Part shown: positions 1 through 10,006 of the stretch, piece after piece
How the letters are laid out: each line of letters begins with the position of its first letter
Numbering within the stretch: the first letter of the stretch is position 1
Assembly (NCBI GenBank): GCA_002353585.1
Contig: DEJW01000023.1
Location: forward strand, 10,824-74,823
From: Prevotellaceae bacterium UBA2738
GTDB taxonomy: Bacteria; Bacteroidota; Bacteroidia; Bacteroidales; Bacteroidaceae
Reading direction: 5' to 3'
Length of the DNA: 64,000 bases
Notes under the pieces: generated by a model
What the model was told of the DNA's origin: nothing
Database searches by the model: none
Seen by the model: the letters and a program-made list of their open reading frames with translations, nothing else
Made by a program: the position numbers and the translations under genes

Positions 1-1007
1 ATATGGCTCGCCATCTCTTTAAGGAGGTTCGTGGTGTGGAACTGCCAGCAAAGCTTCGCCAGATGACCTGGCAAGAGGCTATGCAGAAGTATGGTTCAGA
101 CAAACCCGATTTGCGTTTCGGAATGGAGTTTGTGGAACTGATGGATGTGCTCAAGCTGGGCACTTTCCAGGTGTTTGATAATGCTGAGTATATCGGTGGT
201 ATATGTGCTGAGGGATGTGCTAACTACACCCGTAAGCAACTCGACCAACTGACTGATTTCGTTAAGTCGCAGCAGGTGGGAGCAAAGGGTCTGGTTTATA
301 TCAAACTCAATGAAGACGGCACCATCAAGTCGTCAGTAGATAAGTTCTATACCCCAGAGCAGTTGCAGGCAGTGGCTGAGAAGATGAATGCCAAGAAGGG
401 CGACCTCATCCTCATCCTTTCAGGCGATAATGCGAACAAGACTCGCATCCAGCTGTGCTCACTTCGTCTTGAGATGGGTAAGCGTTTGGGACTGATGGAC
501 AAGAACAAGTTTGAGTGTCTGTGGATTATCGACTTCCCTCTCTTTGAGTGGAGCGATGAGGAGCAGCGTCTGATGTCAACCCACCATCCGTTCACTATGC
601 CTAACCCTGACGATATTCCTCTGCTCGATACCGACCCAGCGAAGGTGCGTGCTAAGGCATACGACTTCGTTTGTAACGGTATAGAAGTAGGTGGTGGTTC
701 TCTGCGTATTCACGACGGCAAACTGCAGGCTAAGATGTTCGAGGTGCTTGGTTTCACCCCAGAGCGTGCTATGGCACAGTTTGGCTTCCTGATTAACGCC
801 TTCAAGTATGGTGCACCACCTCATGCTGGTCTGGCGTTCGGTTTGGATCGTTTTGTAAGCATTATGGCAGGACTCGATTCTATTCGTGACTGTATAGCGT
901 TCCCAAAGAATAATAGTGGACGTGATGTGATGCTTGATGCTCCGTCATTCATCGACCAGAAGCAACTTGACGAGTTACAGATCAATATAGTAAAAACCGA
1001 AAAATAG
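1..1007 (+). CDS. aspS: Aspartyl-tRNA synthetase, C-terminal part (cut by window edge)
   Basis: This class II aminoacyl-tRNA synthetase charges tRNA-Asp in the cytoplasm. Only the last 334 or so residues are present; full-length bacterial enzymes have about 585, so the N-terminal anticodon-binding domain and class II motif 1 lie outside the window. The visible part has the bacterial GAD insertion region followed by the catalytic core: motif 2 surroundings, the HHPFTMP segment, GGGSLRIHD, and motif 3 as GLAFGLDRF near the end. The reading frame is open through base 1, and the Met at base 3 is internal. No terminator hairpin is obvious after the stop. The gene is transcribed in the same direction as the histone-like gene that follows, which has its own promoter. 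Confidence 0.97.
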   Translation, partial: MARHLFKEVRGVELPAKLRQMTWQEAMQKYGSDKPDLRFGMEFVELMDVLKLGTFQVFDNAEYIGGICAEGCANYTRKQLDQLTDFVKSQQVGAKGLVYIKLNEDGTIKSSVDKFYTPEQLQAVAEKMNAKKGDLILILSGDNANKTRIQLCSLRLEMGKRLGLMDKNKFECLWIIDFPLFEWSDEEQRLMSTHHPFTMPNPDDIPLLDTDPAKVRAKAYDFVCNGIEVGGGSLRIHDGKLQAKMFEVLGFTPERAMAQFGFLINAFKYGAPPHAGLAFGLDRFVSIMAGLDSIRDCIAFPKNNSGRDVMLDAPSFIDQKQLDELQINIVKTEK

Positions 1008-1114
1008 ACGACAAAAATACAATTTTTCTGTTTGCTACGTTGACATTTGTCAAATATTCAGTCAAAAAGCATCATATTTCTTATGTAGAATTATCCTTTT
1101 TTACTGATTATTAG

Positions 1115-1122
1115 TAACTTTG
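1115..1122 (+). promoter_or_regulatory. Bacteroidetes-type -7 promoter box TAACTTTG
   Basis: The sequence matches TAnnTTTG, the -7 element used by the primary sigma factor of Bacteroidetes. It lies 82 bases before the histone-like gene, implying a 5' leader of about 75 bases. No clear TTG -33 box is visible, only a T-rich stretch about 20 bases upstream. Confidence 0.6.
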
Positions 1123-1203
1123 CACTGCAATTAGAAAACGTTATGTTTTTTGAAAGCTAAATAACAGCAATTTAACTTTATATAAGGTAAAAAGATTTAA
1201 ATC

Positions 1204-1533
1204 ATGGCAGAAAAGAAAATCACAAAGGCAGCTGCTACAAAGGCAGCTAACAAGGCAGCAAAGGAAGCTGAAGTAAAGGCAGCTCCTGCAAAGAAGGCTC
1301 CTGCAAAGAAGGCATCAGCTAAGGCTGCAGTAGTTTATGTTAACGCTGAGAACGCTGGTTTCAAGGCTGGTGACGTTTATCAGGCTCTCGCAGCTGCAGA
1401 GAAGGCTCTTACAGTTGCTGAGGTAGCTAAGAAGGCAAAGGTAGCTGTTGAAGAGGCTTACCTCGGTCTTGGCTGGCTCTTCAAAGAGGGTAAGGTAGCT
1501 ACAACAGAGGATAACAAGATTGTTCTTGCATAA
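1204..1533 (+). CDS. Histone H1-like Lys/Ala-rich tail fused to a winged-helix domain (DUF2582-like)
   Basis: A small, very basic protein of 109 residues. Residues 1-45 are almost entirely Lys and Ala with PAKKAPAKKASAK repeats, like the tails of histone H1 and of bacterial H1-like proteins. Residues 47-109 look like the compact winged helix-turn-helix of the DUF2582 family (AGDVYQAL, LTVAEVAKKAKV, AYLGLGWLFKEGKV). I infer a nucleoid-associated, DNA-binding role; binding specificity cannot be read from the sequence. The gene stands alone, with a TAACTTTG promoter box upstream and a strong intrinsic terminator downstream. Codon use is strongly biased (GCT/GCA, AAG), which fits high expression. 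Family assignment is from recognition of the domain, not from a search. Confidence 0.8.
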   Translation: MAEKKITKAAATKAANKAAKEAEVKAAPAKKAPAKKASAKAAVVYVNAENAGFKAGDVYQALAAAEKALTVAEVAKKAKVAVEEAYLGLGWLFKEGKVATTEDNKIVLA

Positions 1534-1576
1534 TAAAAGCTTAGAACTATCTGTTTGAAGCTTAATACTATAAATG

Positions 1577-1620
1577 GGTGAAGGGGTAACGGTTATTGTT
1601 CCTCTTCACCTGTTTTTTTT
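1577..1620 (+). terminator. Intrinsic terminator after the histone-like gene
   Basis: A stem pairs GGTGAAGGGG (1577-1586) with CCTCTTCACC (1601-1610), with one G-U pair, followed by TG and T8. The T run ends at base 1620, directly before the ATG of the next gene. Confidence 0.85.
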
Positions 1621-1899
1621 ATGAACTACGAAGACGAAATACTGTTGATGCTTAACGAGGTAGGCGAATCAGGCATGCCTCTGCGTCGTATTGCGCTTAA
1701 CGTGTTCAATATGAAGAACTCGTTTTTTGAGCCATTGTCTCAAGAGACGGTTTATCAGGAAGTGGCTGAATGGCTACGCGAAGTCAGTCAGCAGAGTGGC
1801 TCACCAATCGTTAAGGCTGAGCGCAGGGGGTGGTATAAGATAAATCCCGATTCTCCGAAGGTGATACAAATGAGGCTCGAATTCTTACCTCATTTTTAG
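1621..1899 (+). CDS. Conserved hypothetical protein, small acidic
   Basis: A 92-residue protein with no signal peptide or membrane segment. The N-terminal half (LLMLNEVGESGMPLRRIALNVFN) has the look of a short helical, winged-helix-like fold, followed by a helix (VYQEVAEWLREV) and a YKINPDS segment. I do not recognise a named family, although similar small proteins occur in Bacteroidales. The start codon follows directly on the T tract of the previous gene's terminator, so expression needs read-through or a promoter I cannot see. Its last 15 bases overlap the end of the convergent plug gene, so the two mRNAs share complementary 3' ends. The function is unknown. Confidence 0.6.
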   Translation: MNYEDEILLMLNEVGESGMPLRRIALNVFNMKNSFFEPLSQETVYQEVAEWLREVSQQSGSPIVKAERRGWYKINPDSPKVIQMRLEFLPHF

Positions 1900-3114
1900 G
1901 TTGGCAACACCAACCAGTCTGTCAGTACGGTCTATGTTTCCTCTATAGTAGAACAAGACGGTGTATATGTTTCTTGTTTCAAAGAATGACCCTTCTGTTG
2001 GGGGTATAGCCGTTGTGCCGTCTGGTTTCAGCATTATGTATTGGTAAGAATAGTAGCCGTATTTCAGTGGCACCGTGCCTGTATATGCCTTCTGTTCGGG
2101 GTTGTAGGTCATGCGAGCAGAGCCCCACATTCCGTCCACGTAGAGGGGGTAGGGGAAAGGCTCTGGAGTTTGCAGGGTGAAGTGGGCCATCACGTATTCA
2201 GATGTGATGTTAGCCTCTCTGTTGTCTGAGTTGCGAATGAGGAAGGCACCCTTTGGCACCTCGTCATACACATACGAAGAACGCTTATAGTCAGCCCACA
2301 GGTAGGTGTGCCACATTTCGTTCTCTCTGTCCCAAATGTTATCCTCCACGTTGAGAGAGTTACGGTGAATGTCCAGAATCTCAAACTTATGGTATTCGTT
2401 TCCTCCGTCGTATATCAGGTTAGGACAGTGAGTCCACTCCATAAACTGCTGATTGATGCTGGTGGATAGTGGCAACTGCCTCATGTCATTCCAACGGTAG
2501 TTTTGCAACACGTAGCCAGTAATCTGGTCGCGTGGGTAAGTGGCTTTCACACGGCTGTAGTCCACCTTCAGACTCAGTTGCTGGTGTGTTCTTCTCACGT
2601 CTATATCGGTATCGCCACTCGCACTTATACCGATATTCATTATGTCTTCATTCACAAGGAAGAAGGCTGAGAGCACCACCTCGTCGTTATTGCTTTCGTC
2701 TATCACGTCCAGCCTGTAGTTGCCAGACATGGTGATGCGACACTGCCTGTTAGGAATCTGCAGTGTGTAGTGGGTATAGTTTTGTGTGGTGTTGATGGAT
2801 TCTTCCATATTGTCTATGGTCAGTCCGTTAGCAAAACCGCTTATGTAGTCTGACGTTATCAGTCCTGTTGACTCTTTCCAGTCTTTGTCCAGATGCACCA
2901 CGCTATAGGTGTAGCGATGATATTCGTGTGACAGTTCGTCAAAGGCTATGTTGATTCTGTCAGCTCCACCCAGCGTTATGATAGGTAGCTCTTGCCATTT
3001 CACACCAGCCACCACCTGTAGCGACCTTATATCGTCAGAATACACAATGTGGCGTTGTGCCCACGTTAAGACACAACACCACACCATAATCGTTATAGTA
3101 AGAATCCTTTTCAT
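1885..3114 (-). CDS. Type IX secretion system plug protein (DUF5103)
   Basis: A 409-residue secreted protein with a signal peptide (MKRILTITIMVWCCVLTWAQ) and the DUF5103 architecture: an N-terminal beta-sandwich with the LGGADRINIAFDEL and YTYSVVHLDKDW segments, then a C-terminal domain with the YVDGMWGSARMTYNPEQ and GYYSYQYI segments. In flavobacteria the plug protein closes the periplasmic side of the SprA translocon of the type IX secretion system, and that is the likely role. The gene begins at the base immediately after the htpG stop codon, so the two are almost certainly co-transcribed. It converges on and slightly overlaps the small gene at 1621. No other T9SS component is in the window. 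Confidence 0.85.
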   Translation of the reverse strand: MKRILTITIMVWCCVLTWAQRHIVYSDDIRSLQVVAGVKWQELPIITLGGADRINIAFDELSHEYHRYTYSVVHLDKDWKESTGLITSDYISGFANGLTIDNMEESINTTQNYTHYTLQIPNRQCRITMSGNYRLDVIDESNNDEVVLSAFFLVNEDIMNIGISASGDTDIDVRRTHQQLSLKVDYSRVKATYPRDQITGYVLQNYRWNDMRQLPLSTSINQQFMEWTHCPNLIYDGGNEYHKFEILDIHRNSLNVEDNIWDRENEMWHTYLWADYKRSSYVYDEVPKGAFLIRNSDNREANITSEYVMAHFTLQTPEPFPYPLYVDGMWGSARMTYNPEQKAYTGTVPLKYGYYSYQYIMLKPDGTTAIPPTEGSFFETRNIYTVLFYYRGNIDRTDRLVGVANLKMR

Positions 3115-4974
3115 TTATTTCAGTAAATCAACGCTTCGTTTTAGGAATTTGTCGAGCGCCTCGCCCTTCAGCATACCGTTCTGCAACAGCGCCAGGTCTA
3201 TGAGTTGTGATACGGTCTCTTCCTTTCCCTTGCCGTCTATCACACTCTTAATTATAGCATTGTCGCTGTTCAGTATCAGGTTGTAGGCATCAGGCATCTG
3301 TCCGTAGAACGCCATACCGCTCTGGTAGCGTGACATATCCTTCATCCTTCGCATATATTCAGACTGGGTGAACATCACAGGTGCAGCTGTCTCGCCCATA
3401 GCTTGTACCTCCACGTTGAATGTCACCTTGTCCATCTGTGGCAATTTTGTCTTAAATGCCTCTGTCAGTTTGTCGGTATCCTCCTTTGACAGGTCCACCT
3501 TCTTCACGTCTTCCTTCTGAATAAGCCTGTCGATGATGTCGCCATCAACACGGGTGAAGCGGCTCTTCTCAAACTTCTGTTCGAAGAGTCCAAGGGTGGC
3601 ATTGTCCAGTTGTCCGTCAAACATCAGCACGCTATATCCCTTAGCCTTGGCAGCCTCTATATAGGTGTACTGCTCGTCCTTGTCGTTAGCGTAGAGATAT
3701 ACGAGAGTGCCGTCTTTGTCAGTCTGCTGGTCCTTAATGAGAGTCTTGTACTCTTCGTATGTAAAGTGCTTACCATCAGTATCTTTGAAGAGAGCAAAGT
3801 CCTTAGCACGGTCATAGAAAGACTCGTCAGTCAGCATACCATACTCGATGAAAATCTTCAGGTTGTCCCACTTCTCTTCGTAGTCCTTCCTGTCAGCCTT
3901 GAATATGCTGTTCAGTCTGTCAGCCACCTTCTTGGTTATGTAGCTGGCAATCTTCTTCACGTTGGCATCGCTCTGCAGATAAGAACGGCTCACGTTCAGC
4001 GGAATGTCAGGTGAGTCGATCACGCCATGCAGCAGGGTGAGGAATTCAGGCACTATGCCCTCCACCTGGTCAGTCACAAACACCTGGTTGCAGTATAGCT
4101 GTATCTTGTTACGCTGCAGGTCGAGGTTTGACTGCACTCTTGGGAAGTAGAGCACACCTGTAAGGTGGAATGGGAAGTCCACGTTCAGGTGAATCCAGAA
4201 CAGCGGCTCATCCTGCATAGGGTAGAGGGTGGAGTAGAACTTCTTGTAGTCCTCATCCTTCAGCGTTGAAGGCTGCTTGGTCCACAGTGGCTCAGTGTCG
4301 TTTATCACGTTGTCCTCAGCTGTTTCCACCATCTCCTTCTTCTCAGAGTTCCATTCCTTCTTTTTGCCAAACACTACTGGCACAGCCATAAACTTGCAGT
4401 ATTTGTTCAGCAGCTCCGTAATCTTCTGTTCCTCAAGGAATTCCTTGCAGTCGTCAGAAATGTGGAGCACTATGTCAGTACCTCTCTCAGCCTTCTCAGC
4501 TGGCTCTATGTTGTATTCAGGTGAACCGTCGCAAGTCCACTTCACAGCCTGTGCGTCGTCCTTGTATGATTTGGTTATGATGTCCACCTTATCGCTGACC
4601 ATGAAGCTTGAGTAGAAGCCAAGTCCGAAGTGACCTATGATAGCGTTGGCGTTATCCTTATATTTGTCGAGGAAGTCAGTAACGCCTGAGAAGGCTATCT
4701 GGTTGATGTAGCGTTCTATCTCTTCCTCGGTCATACCGATGCCGTGGTCAGAGATGGTCAGCGTGCCAGCCTCTTTGTCCAGACTTATGCTCACCTTCGT
4801 TTCGCCTATCTCGCCCTTGAAGTCGCCCTTCTCGGCAAGTGTCTTCAACTTCTGTGTAGCGTCAACGGCGTTACTTACCATTTCACGAAGAAAAATCTCG
4901 TGGTCGCTGTAGAGAAACTTTTTAATTACGGGGAAGATGTTCTCTGTTGTAACCCCAATATTACCTTTTGCCAT
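3115..4974 (-). CDS. htpG: Chaperone protein HtpG (Hsp90)
   Basis: This is the cytosolic Hsp90 chaperone, an ATP-driven dimer that finishes folding of client proteins. The 619-residue length is normal for the family. The N-terminal GHKL ATPase domain shows EIFLREMVSNAVDA, the ATP-lid aspartate in ISDHGIGMT and the GHFGLGFYSSFMV glycine motif. The middle domain includes NVSRSYLQSDANVKKI with its conserved catalytic-loop Arg, and the C-terminal dimerisation domain follows. The gene is first in a two-gene unit with the type IX plug gene, which begins directly at its stop codon. The pairing hints at envelope or secretion-related clients, but this is inference. Confidence 0.98.
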   Translation of the reverse strand: MAKGNIGVTTENIFPVIKKFLYSDHEIFLREMVSNAVDATQKLKTLAEKGDFKGEIGETKVSISLDKEAGTLTISDHGIGMTEEEIERYINQIAFSGVTDFLDKYKDNANAIIGHFGLGFYSSFMVSDKVDIITKSYKDDAQAVKWTCDGSPEYNIEPAEKAERGTDIVLHISDDCKEFLEEQKITELLNKYCKFMAVPVVFGKKKEWNSEKKEMVETAEDNVINDTEPLWTKQPSTLKDEDYKKFYSTLYPMQDEPLFWIHLNVDFPFHLTGVLYFPRVQSNLDLQRNKIQLYCNQVFVTDQVEGIVPEFLTLLHGVIDSPDIPLNVSRSYLQSDANVKKIASYITKKVADRLNSIFKADRKDYEEKWDNLKIFIEYGMLTDESFYDRAKDFALFKDTDGKHFTYEEYKTLIKDQQTDKDGTLVYLYANDKDEQYTYIEAAKAKGYSVLMFDGQLDNATLGLFEQKFEKSRFTRVDGDIIDRLIQKEDVKKVDLSKEDTDKLTEAFKTKLPQMDKVTFNVEVQAMGETAAPVMFTQSEYMRRMKDMSRYQSGMAFYGQMPDAYNLILNSDNAIIKSVIDGKGKEETVSQLIDLALLQNGMLKGEALDKFLKRSVDLLK

Positions 4975-5034
4975 TTTTTTATGTTAGTTTAAGTTTGCTT
5001 TCTGCCCTCTTGCTATTGCAAAAGGTGTGCCAAC

Positions 5035-5460
5035 TTATTTCTTTGCCTCAAACGTCAGTTCCTTAGGCAGTTTCACCCACTTCTTGTTATTGACTATTTT
5101 TATGGTGCTACCGCTCAGTTGCCTCAGCGTGTAGGTGCCGTCGTCGTTGTATGTCAGTTCGGCATTCAGGTCTTCCGAACCGTAATCGTTCACCATCTCC
5201 ACCTCAGCCTTCTTGCCGTCCTTGCTTATCTCGGCGCTCATTATAGCCCACACCCTTGCGTCGGTTTTCTTCTTCAGATATCCGAATACCTTGCCCAGAA
5301 CCTCCTGTCCGGGTATGGTGATGCTCTCCTCATTTAGGTTCATGACTATCTCCACGTCATACACCTTATTATATATATGAGTCTTAAACTTACTCTCCTG
5401 CGCCATGCTCATTATGGAAGCAAATAATAAGCAAAACGTCAAAAAAAATGCTTTTCTCAT
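5035..5460 (-). CDS. Secreted hypothetical protein
   Basis: A 141-residue protein with an N-terminal signal peptide (MRKAFFLTFCLLFASIMSMAQ, cleavage likely after Ala-Gln or nearby) and a beta-rich mature part with regular strand-turn patterns (VYDVEIVMNLNEESITI, KKAEVEMVNDYGSEDLN, AELTYNDDGTYTLRQL). It resembles small lipocalin-like or DUF-type periplasmic proteins of Bacteroidales, but I cannot name a family. It is transcribed divergently from the glycogen synthase gene across a 137-base AT-rich gap. The function is unknown. Confidence 0.75.
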   Translation of the reverse strand: MRKAFFLTFCLLFASIMSMAQESKFKTHIYNKVYDVEIVMNLNEESITIPGQEVLGKVFGYLKKKTDARVWAIMSAEISKDGKKAEVEMVNDYGSEDLNAELTYNDDGTYTLRQLSGSTIKIVNNKKWVKLPKELTFEAKK

Positions 5461-5568
5461 GTCATAAATGTATTTTCGTCATGGCAAAATTACACAATAT
5501 AAATCAATTAATCGTAGTTTTCTTGTCATAAAATTTATGTAATAGGGTGATTTTTAATTTTTTTTTTC

Positions 5569-5576
5569 TAACTTTG
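5569..5576 (+). promoter_or_regulatory. Bacteroidetes-type -7 box TAACTTTG for the glycogen genes
   Basis: A perfect TAnnTTTG match 21 bases before the start codon of the glycogen synthase gene. The -33 region is T-rich without an obvious TTG. Confidence 0.6.
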
Positions 5577-5597
5577 CAACATTAGAAACAAATATAT

Positions 5598-7250
5598 ATG
5601 AAAAAAGTTATGATGAAACCTGACTTCATTTTTGAGTCAAGTTGGGAAGTTTGTAATAAGGTAGGAGGAATCTATACTGTACTATCAACACGAGCTAAAA
5701 CACTGCATGACGATATACAGGACAACCTGATATTCATAGGTCCTGACTGTTGGGGCAAAAAGAAATCGCCTTATTTCAAGCAGGACAACACCTTGCTTGC
5801 CGATTGGCAGAAGGTGGCTAAGAAGCAGGGCATAAAGGTTAAGGTGGGTCGTTGGGACATTCCTGGACAGCCTATCTCTATTCTGGTTGATTTTCAGCCT
5901 TATTACGCAGAGAAAGACACTATATACACAAAACTTTGGGAGTATTTCAAGGTGGACTCGCTCCACTCTTACGGCGACTACGACGAGGCAAGCATGTTCT
6001 CTTATGCGGCTGGTCTGGTTGTGGAGTCTATGTATAACTTCCTGAAGTTGCAGGATAAGAAGGTAATATATCATGCCAACGAATGGATGACAGGTCTGGG
6101 TGCTCTCTATATCAAGCACCAGATACCAGCCATCGGCACCGTATTCACTACCCACGCCACCTCTATAGGTCGCTCTATCGCTGGCAATAACAAGCCTCTC
6201 TATGAGTATCTATGGGCTTATAACGGCGACCAGATGGCTGAGGAACTCAACATGCAGTCTAAGCACTCTATAGAGAAGCAGACGGCTTATAATGTTGACT
6301 GCTTCACCACCGTTTCAGACATCACAGCCACAGAGTGCAGGGAGCTCATCAAGCCTGTTGACGTGGTGCTGCCTAACGGTTTCGAAGACGACTTCGTGCC
6401 TAAGGGTGCTGCTTTTACTGCCAAGCGTAAGGCTTCACGCAAACTCGTTCTGCGTCTTGCCAATGCCCTGACAGGCTGTCAGTTCTCTGACGACACCCTC
6501 ATCATCGGCACCTCTGGTCGCTATGAGTTCCGCAATAAGGGTATCGATGTGTTCATCGAGGCGCTCAGCCGTCTTAACCACGACCCACGTCTCAATAAGC
6601 AGGTGCTCGCCTTCATCGACGTGCCAGCATGGGTGGGCGAGGCTCGTGCCGACCTCAACAAGCGTCTGGCTGATGCCAAGAAGGTGTATGACACTCCGCT
6701 CGACAATCCTGTGATAACCCACGTACTTCATAATATGTCTGAGGACAACGTGCTCGGTATGCTCCGTCGTTTCGATATGTGGAACCGCAAGGATGATAAG
6801 GTGAAGGTAATCTTTGCTCCTTGCTATCTTGACGGTAGCGACGGTCTGCTCAATATGCTCTACTATGATGCACTCATAGCCAAAGACCTCACCGTATATC
6901 CTTCTTACTACGAGCCTTGGGGCTACACTCCGCTTGAGTCGGTTGCCTTCAAGGTGCCTTGCATCACCACCGACCTCGCTGGTTTCGGCCTCTGGGCAAA
7001 CAGCGTCATGGGCGCTTACTCAGAGATTAAGGATGGCGTGAAGACCATTCACCGCACCGACTACAACTACTCTGAAGTGGCTGACGTTATCAAGGATACC
7101 GTTATCGACTACTCTTACTTCTCAGCCGAAGAGGTGAAGCAGGCTCGTGCTGCAGCAGAGAGGCTCTCTAAGAAAGCCCTATGGAGCAAGTTCATCAAGT
7201 ATTACTATGAGGCTTATGACATAGCTCTTCGTAAGGTTCAGAAGAAATAA
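5598..7250 (+). CDS. Glycogen synthase, eukaryote-like GT3 family
   Basis: This enzyme is predicted to transfer glucose from a nucleotide sugar to the growing alpha-1,4-glucan chain. At 550 residues it has the GT-B fold of the GT3 (yeast/animal glycogen synthase) type rather than the GlgA GT5 type: the N-terminal substrate loop FESSWEVCNKVGGIYTV, the HANEWMTGLGALYIK and TTHATSIGRS segments, and the C-terminal donor-site region YPSYYEPWGYTPLESVAF with the conserved E-x7-E. GT3 synthases of this size occur in Bacteroidales next to a phosphorylase, as here. The start at 5598 is chosen because it lies 21 bases after the -7 box; an in-frame Met four codons later is also possible. The substrate, UDP- or ADP-glucose, cannot be decided from the sequence. 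Confidence 0.9.
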   Translation: MKKVMMKPDFIFESSWEVCNKVGGIYTVLSTRAKTLHDDIQDNLIFIGPDCWGKKKSPYFKQDNTLLADWQKVAKKQGIKVKVGRWDIPGQPISILVDFQPYYAEKDTIYTKLWEYFKVDSLHSYGDYDEASMFSYAAGLVVESMYNFLKLQDKKVIYHANEWMTGLGALYIKHQIPAIGTVFTTHATSIGRSIAGNNKPLYEYLWAYNGDQMAEELNMQSKHSIEKQTAYNVDCFTTVSDITATECRELIKPVDVVLPNGFEDDFVPKGAAFTAKRKASRKLVLRLANALTGCQFSDDTLIIGTSGRYEFRNKGIDVFIEALSRLNHDPRLNKQVLAFIDVPAWVGEARADLNKRLADAKKVYDTPLDNPVITHVLHNMSEDNVLGMLRRFDMWNRKDDKVKVIFAPCYLDGSDGLLNMLYYDALIAKDLTVYPSYYEPWGYTPLESVAFKVPCITTDLAGFGLWANSVMGAYSEIKDGVKTIHRTDYNYSEVADVIKDTVIDYSYFSAEEVKQARAAAERLSKKALWSKFIKYYYEAYDIALRKVQKK

Positions 7251-7394
7251 CCCCTCTTGCTCCGAGCTTGCTCGCCTGAGCACCTACTGGAGCGCAAGAA
7301 CCAGCGCTTTAGCGCGACTTGAACTTTCTTGAACTAGCGAAGCGTTTGAACCCTTTGAATAAAAAACTATTATAACAACCCAAAAAATAACATT
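7251..7394 (+). repeat. Spacer with short hairpins and GAAC(C/T) repeat words
   Basis: The gap between glycogen synthase and phosphorylase is filled with small palindromes: CGAGC-TTG-CTCG, GCGC-TTTA-GCGC and AGCG-AA-GCG, interspersed with TTGAAC words. The block AACCAGCGCTTTAGCGC recurs exactly at 43876-43892, after the FadL-like gene. It looks like a dispersed intergenic repeat family rather than a terminator, because no T tract follows the stems. Confidence 0.5.
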
Positions 7395-9956
7395 ATGAAA
7401 ATTAAATCCGATTATGCTAATACTCCTATTTGGAAGGAGTTTAACGTAAAGTCAACACTCCCTAAGGAACTTGAGTGCCTTGACGAGATTGCTCACAATA
7501 TGTGGTGGGTGTGGAATCCTGATGCTCAGGAGCTCTTCGCATCACTCGACAACGATGTTTATGAGCAGGTAGGTCATAACCCAGTGCAGCTCCTTGAGCG
7601 TCTTTCTTATGACCGTAAGGAAGAGATAGTGCAGGATAAGAAGATAATGGCTAGCGTTAAGGCCGTTTATACTCACTTTAAGAACTATATGAAGGAGAAG
7701 CCAGACACTAAGCGTCCTTCAGTGGCTTACTTCTCTATGGAGTTTGGTATTCACAACTCACTCAAGATTTACTCAGGCGGTCTGGGTATGCTCGCAGGCG
7801 ACTATATCAAGGAGGCATCTGACTCTAACGTCGATATGTGCGGTATTGGTTTCCTCTATCGCTTCGGCTACTTCAAGCAGAGCCTGGCTATGGATGGTCA
7901 GCAGATAGCTAACTACGATGCGCAGAACTTCAACTCTCTGCCTATCACCAAGACTCTCGACAAGGATGGCAACCAGGTAGTTGTTGACGTACCTTATATG
8001 AACTATGTAGTTCATGCCCTCGTTTGGCAGGCTAACGTAGGTCGCGTAAAGCTCTATCTGCTCGATACCGATAACGATATGAACTCTGAGTTCGACCGTT
8101 CTATCACTCACGCACTCTATGGTGGCGACTGGGAGAACCGTCTCAAGCAGGAGATACTCCTCGGTATCGGTGGTGTGCTCATGCTCAAGAAGCTTGGCAT
8201 CAAGAAGCAGGTGTACCACTGCAACGAGGGTCACGCAGCACTCTGCAACCTGCAGCGCCTCGTTGACTACATCAAGGAAGGCCTCACCTTCAACCAGGCT
8301 ATGGAGGTAGTTCGCGCTTCTTCACTCTACACCGTTCACACCCCAGTGCCAGCAGGTCACGACTACTTCGACAAAGACCTCTTCGGCAAGTACATGGGCG
8401 GCTATCCTCAGATGCTCGGCATCTCTTGGAAAGAGTTCATCGGCATGGGTCGCATCAACCCTGAAGACGACAACGAGCGCTTCTGTATGTCAACCTTCGC
8501 TTGTAACACCTGTCAGGAGGTTAACGGCGTATCTAAGCTCCACGGCTGGGTATCACAGAAGATGTTCGCAGGCATCTGGAACGGCTACTATCCAGAAGAG
8601 AACCACGTAGGCTACGTAACCAACGGTGTACACTTCCCATCATGGGTAGCATCAGAGTGGCGTAAGGTTTACGACAGATACCTCAAGGGCGACTACTATC
8701 ACGACCAGTCTAACGAAGAACTCTGGCACGGCATCTACGACTGCCCAGACACCGAGATATGGAGCACACGTAAGGCACTCAAGGAGAAGCTCGTTAAGTA
8801 TATCCGCGAGAAGTTTGCTGAGTCATGGCTCAAGAACCAGGGCGACCCTGCACGTGTAGTGTCACTCCTCAAGCTCATCAACCCAGATGCTCTGATGATT
8901 GGCTTCTGCCGTCGTTTCGCTACCTATAAGCGTGCTCACCTTCTCTTCACCGACCTCGACCGTCTCTCTAAGATTGTCAACAACCCAGAGAAGCCAGTAC
9001 TCTTCTTCTTCTCAGGTAAGGCACACCCAGCTGACGGCGCAGGACAGGGACTCATCAAGCGCATCTATGAGATATCACAGCGTCCAGAGTTCCTCGGCAA
9101 GATTATCTTCCTCGAAGACTACGACTTCCAGCTCGCTCGCCGTCTCGTTTCAGGCGTAGATATCTGGATGAACACCCCAACACGTCCGCTCGAGGCATCA
9201 GGCACCTCTGGCGAGAAGGCTGAGATGAATGGTGTAGTAAACCTCTCAGTGCTCGACGGATGGTGGGTAGAAGGCTATCGCGAGGGCGCTGGCTGGGCAC
9301 TCAAGCAGGAGCGTACCTACCAGAACCAGGGCTATCAGGACCAGCTCGACGCAACCACTATCTACAACATGCTCGAGAACGAGATAATACCTCTCTATTA
9401 CAATAAGGACAACCAGGGCATCTCTAAGGACTGGATTAAGGTAATCAAGAACTCTATCGCAACCATCGCACCTCACTATACGATGAAGCGCCAGCTCGAC
9501 GACTACTACTCTAAGTTCTACAACAAGCTTGCTGCACGCTCTAAGAAAGTCAATGCCAACGACTATCAGTTAGCAAAAGAGATAGCACAGTGGAAGGAGA
9601 ATGTAGCCGAGCGTTGGGACAGCATTCAGGTAGTAAAAGCCAATACCGACGCTATCGCCAACGGCATCGAGACAGGTAAGAGTTACAAGATTACTTATGT
9701 CATCGACGAGCAGGGACTCAAGGATGCAGTAGGTCTCGAACTCGTAAGCCTCAAGAACGACCAGTACTCTGGCGACCGCCTCATCAACATGGTAGTACCA
9801 TTCAAGCTCGTTAAGCATGAGGGCAACCTCTACACCTTCGAGTGCAACGTGGAAGTAAACAATGCAGGCACCTACAAGACCTGCGTGCGTATGTTCCCAA
9901 AGAACGACCTGCTTCCACACCGTCAGGACTTCTGCTACGTTAAGTGGCTCGACTAA
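7395..9956 (+). CDS. glgP: Alpha-glucan (glycogen) phosphorylase
   Basis: This PLP-dependent enzyme releases glucose-1-phosphate from alpha-1,4-glucan. The 853-residue protein belongs to the shorter alpha-glucan phosphorylase group with an N-terminal DUF3417-like domain ([17 protein letters not shown]). Further motifs are [20 protein letters not shown], the [10 protein letters not shown] segment, and the PLP-binding region [14 protein letters not shown], whose Lys forms the Schiff base; [13 protein letters not shown] follows. It sits 144 bases downstream of glycogen synthase on the same strand, so synthesis and breakdown of the storage glucan are encoded together. A strong intrinsic terminator follows at 10007. 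Confidence 0.96.
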   Translation: MKIKSDYANTPIWKEFNVKSTLPKELECLDEIAHNMWWVWNPDAQELFASLDNDVYEQVGHNPVQLLERLSYDRKEEIVQDKKIMASVKAVYTHFKNYMKEKPDTKRPSVAYFSMEFGIHNSLKIYSGGLGMLAGDYIKEASDSNVDMCGIGFLYRFGYFKQSLAMDGQQIANYDAQNFNSLPITKTLDKDGNQVVVDVPYMNYVVHALVWQANVGRVKLYLLDTDNDMNSEFDRSITHALYGGDWENRLKQEILLGIGGVLMLKKLGIKKQVYHCNEGHAALCNLQRLVDYIKEGLTFNQAMEVVRASSLYTVHTPVPAGHDYFDKDLFGKYMGGYPQMLGISWKEFIGMGRINPEDDNERFCMSTFACNTCQEVNGVSKLHGWVSQKMFAGIWNGYYPEENHVGYVTNGVHFPSWVASEWRKVYDRYLKGDYYHDQSNEELWHGIYDCPDTEIWSTRKALKEKLVKYIREKFAESWLKNQGDPARVVSLLKLINPDALMIGFCRRFATYKRAHLLFTDLDRLSKIVNNPEKPVLFFFSGKAHPADGAGQGLIKRIYEISQRPEFLGKIIFLEDYDFQLARRLVSGVDIWMNTPTRPLEASGTSGEKAEMNGVVNLSVLDGWWVEGYREGAGWALKQERTYQNQGYQDQLDATTIYNMLENEIIPLYYNKDNQGISKDWIKVIKNSIATIAPHYTMKRQLDDYYSKFYNKLAARSKKVNANDYQLAKEIAQWKENVAERWDSIQVVKANTDAIANGIETGKSYKITYVIDEQGLKDAVGLELVSLKNDQYSGDRLINMVVPFKLVKHEGNLYTFECNVEVNNAGTYKTCVRMFPKNDLLPHRQDFCYVKWLD

Positions 9957-10006
9957 AAGACCCCCTCATTCCCCCTATGTAGGGGGATGAGTTTCACATA
10001 AAAAAG

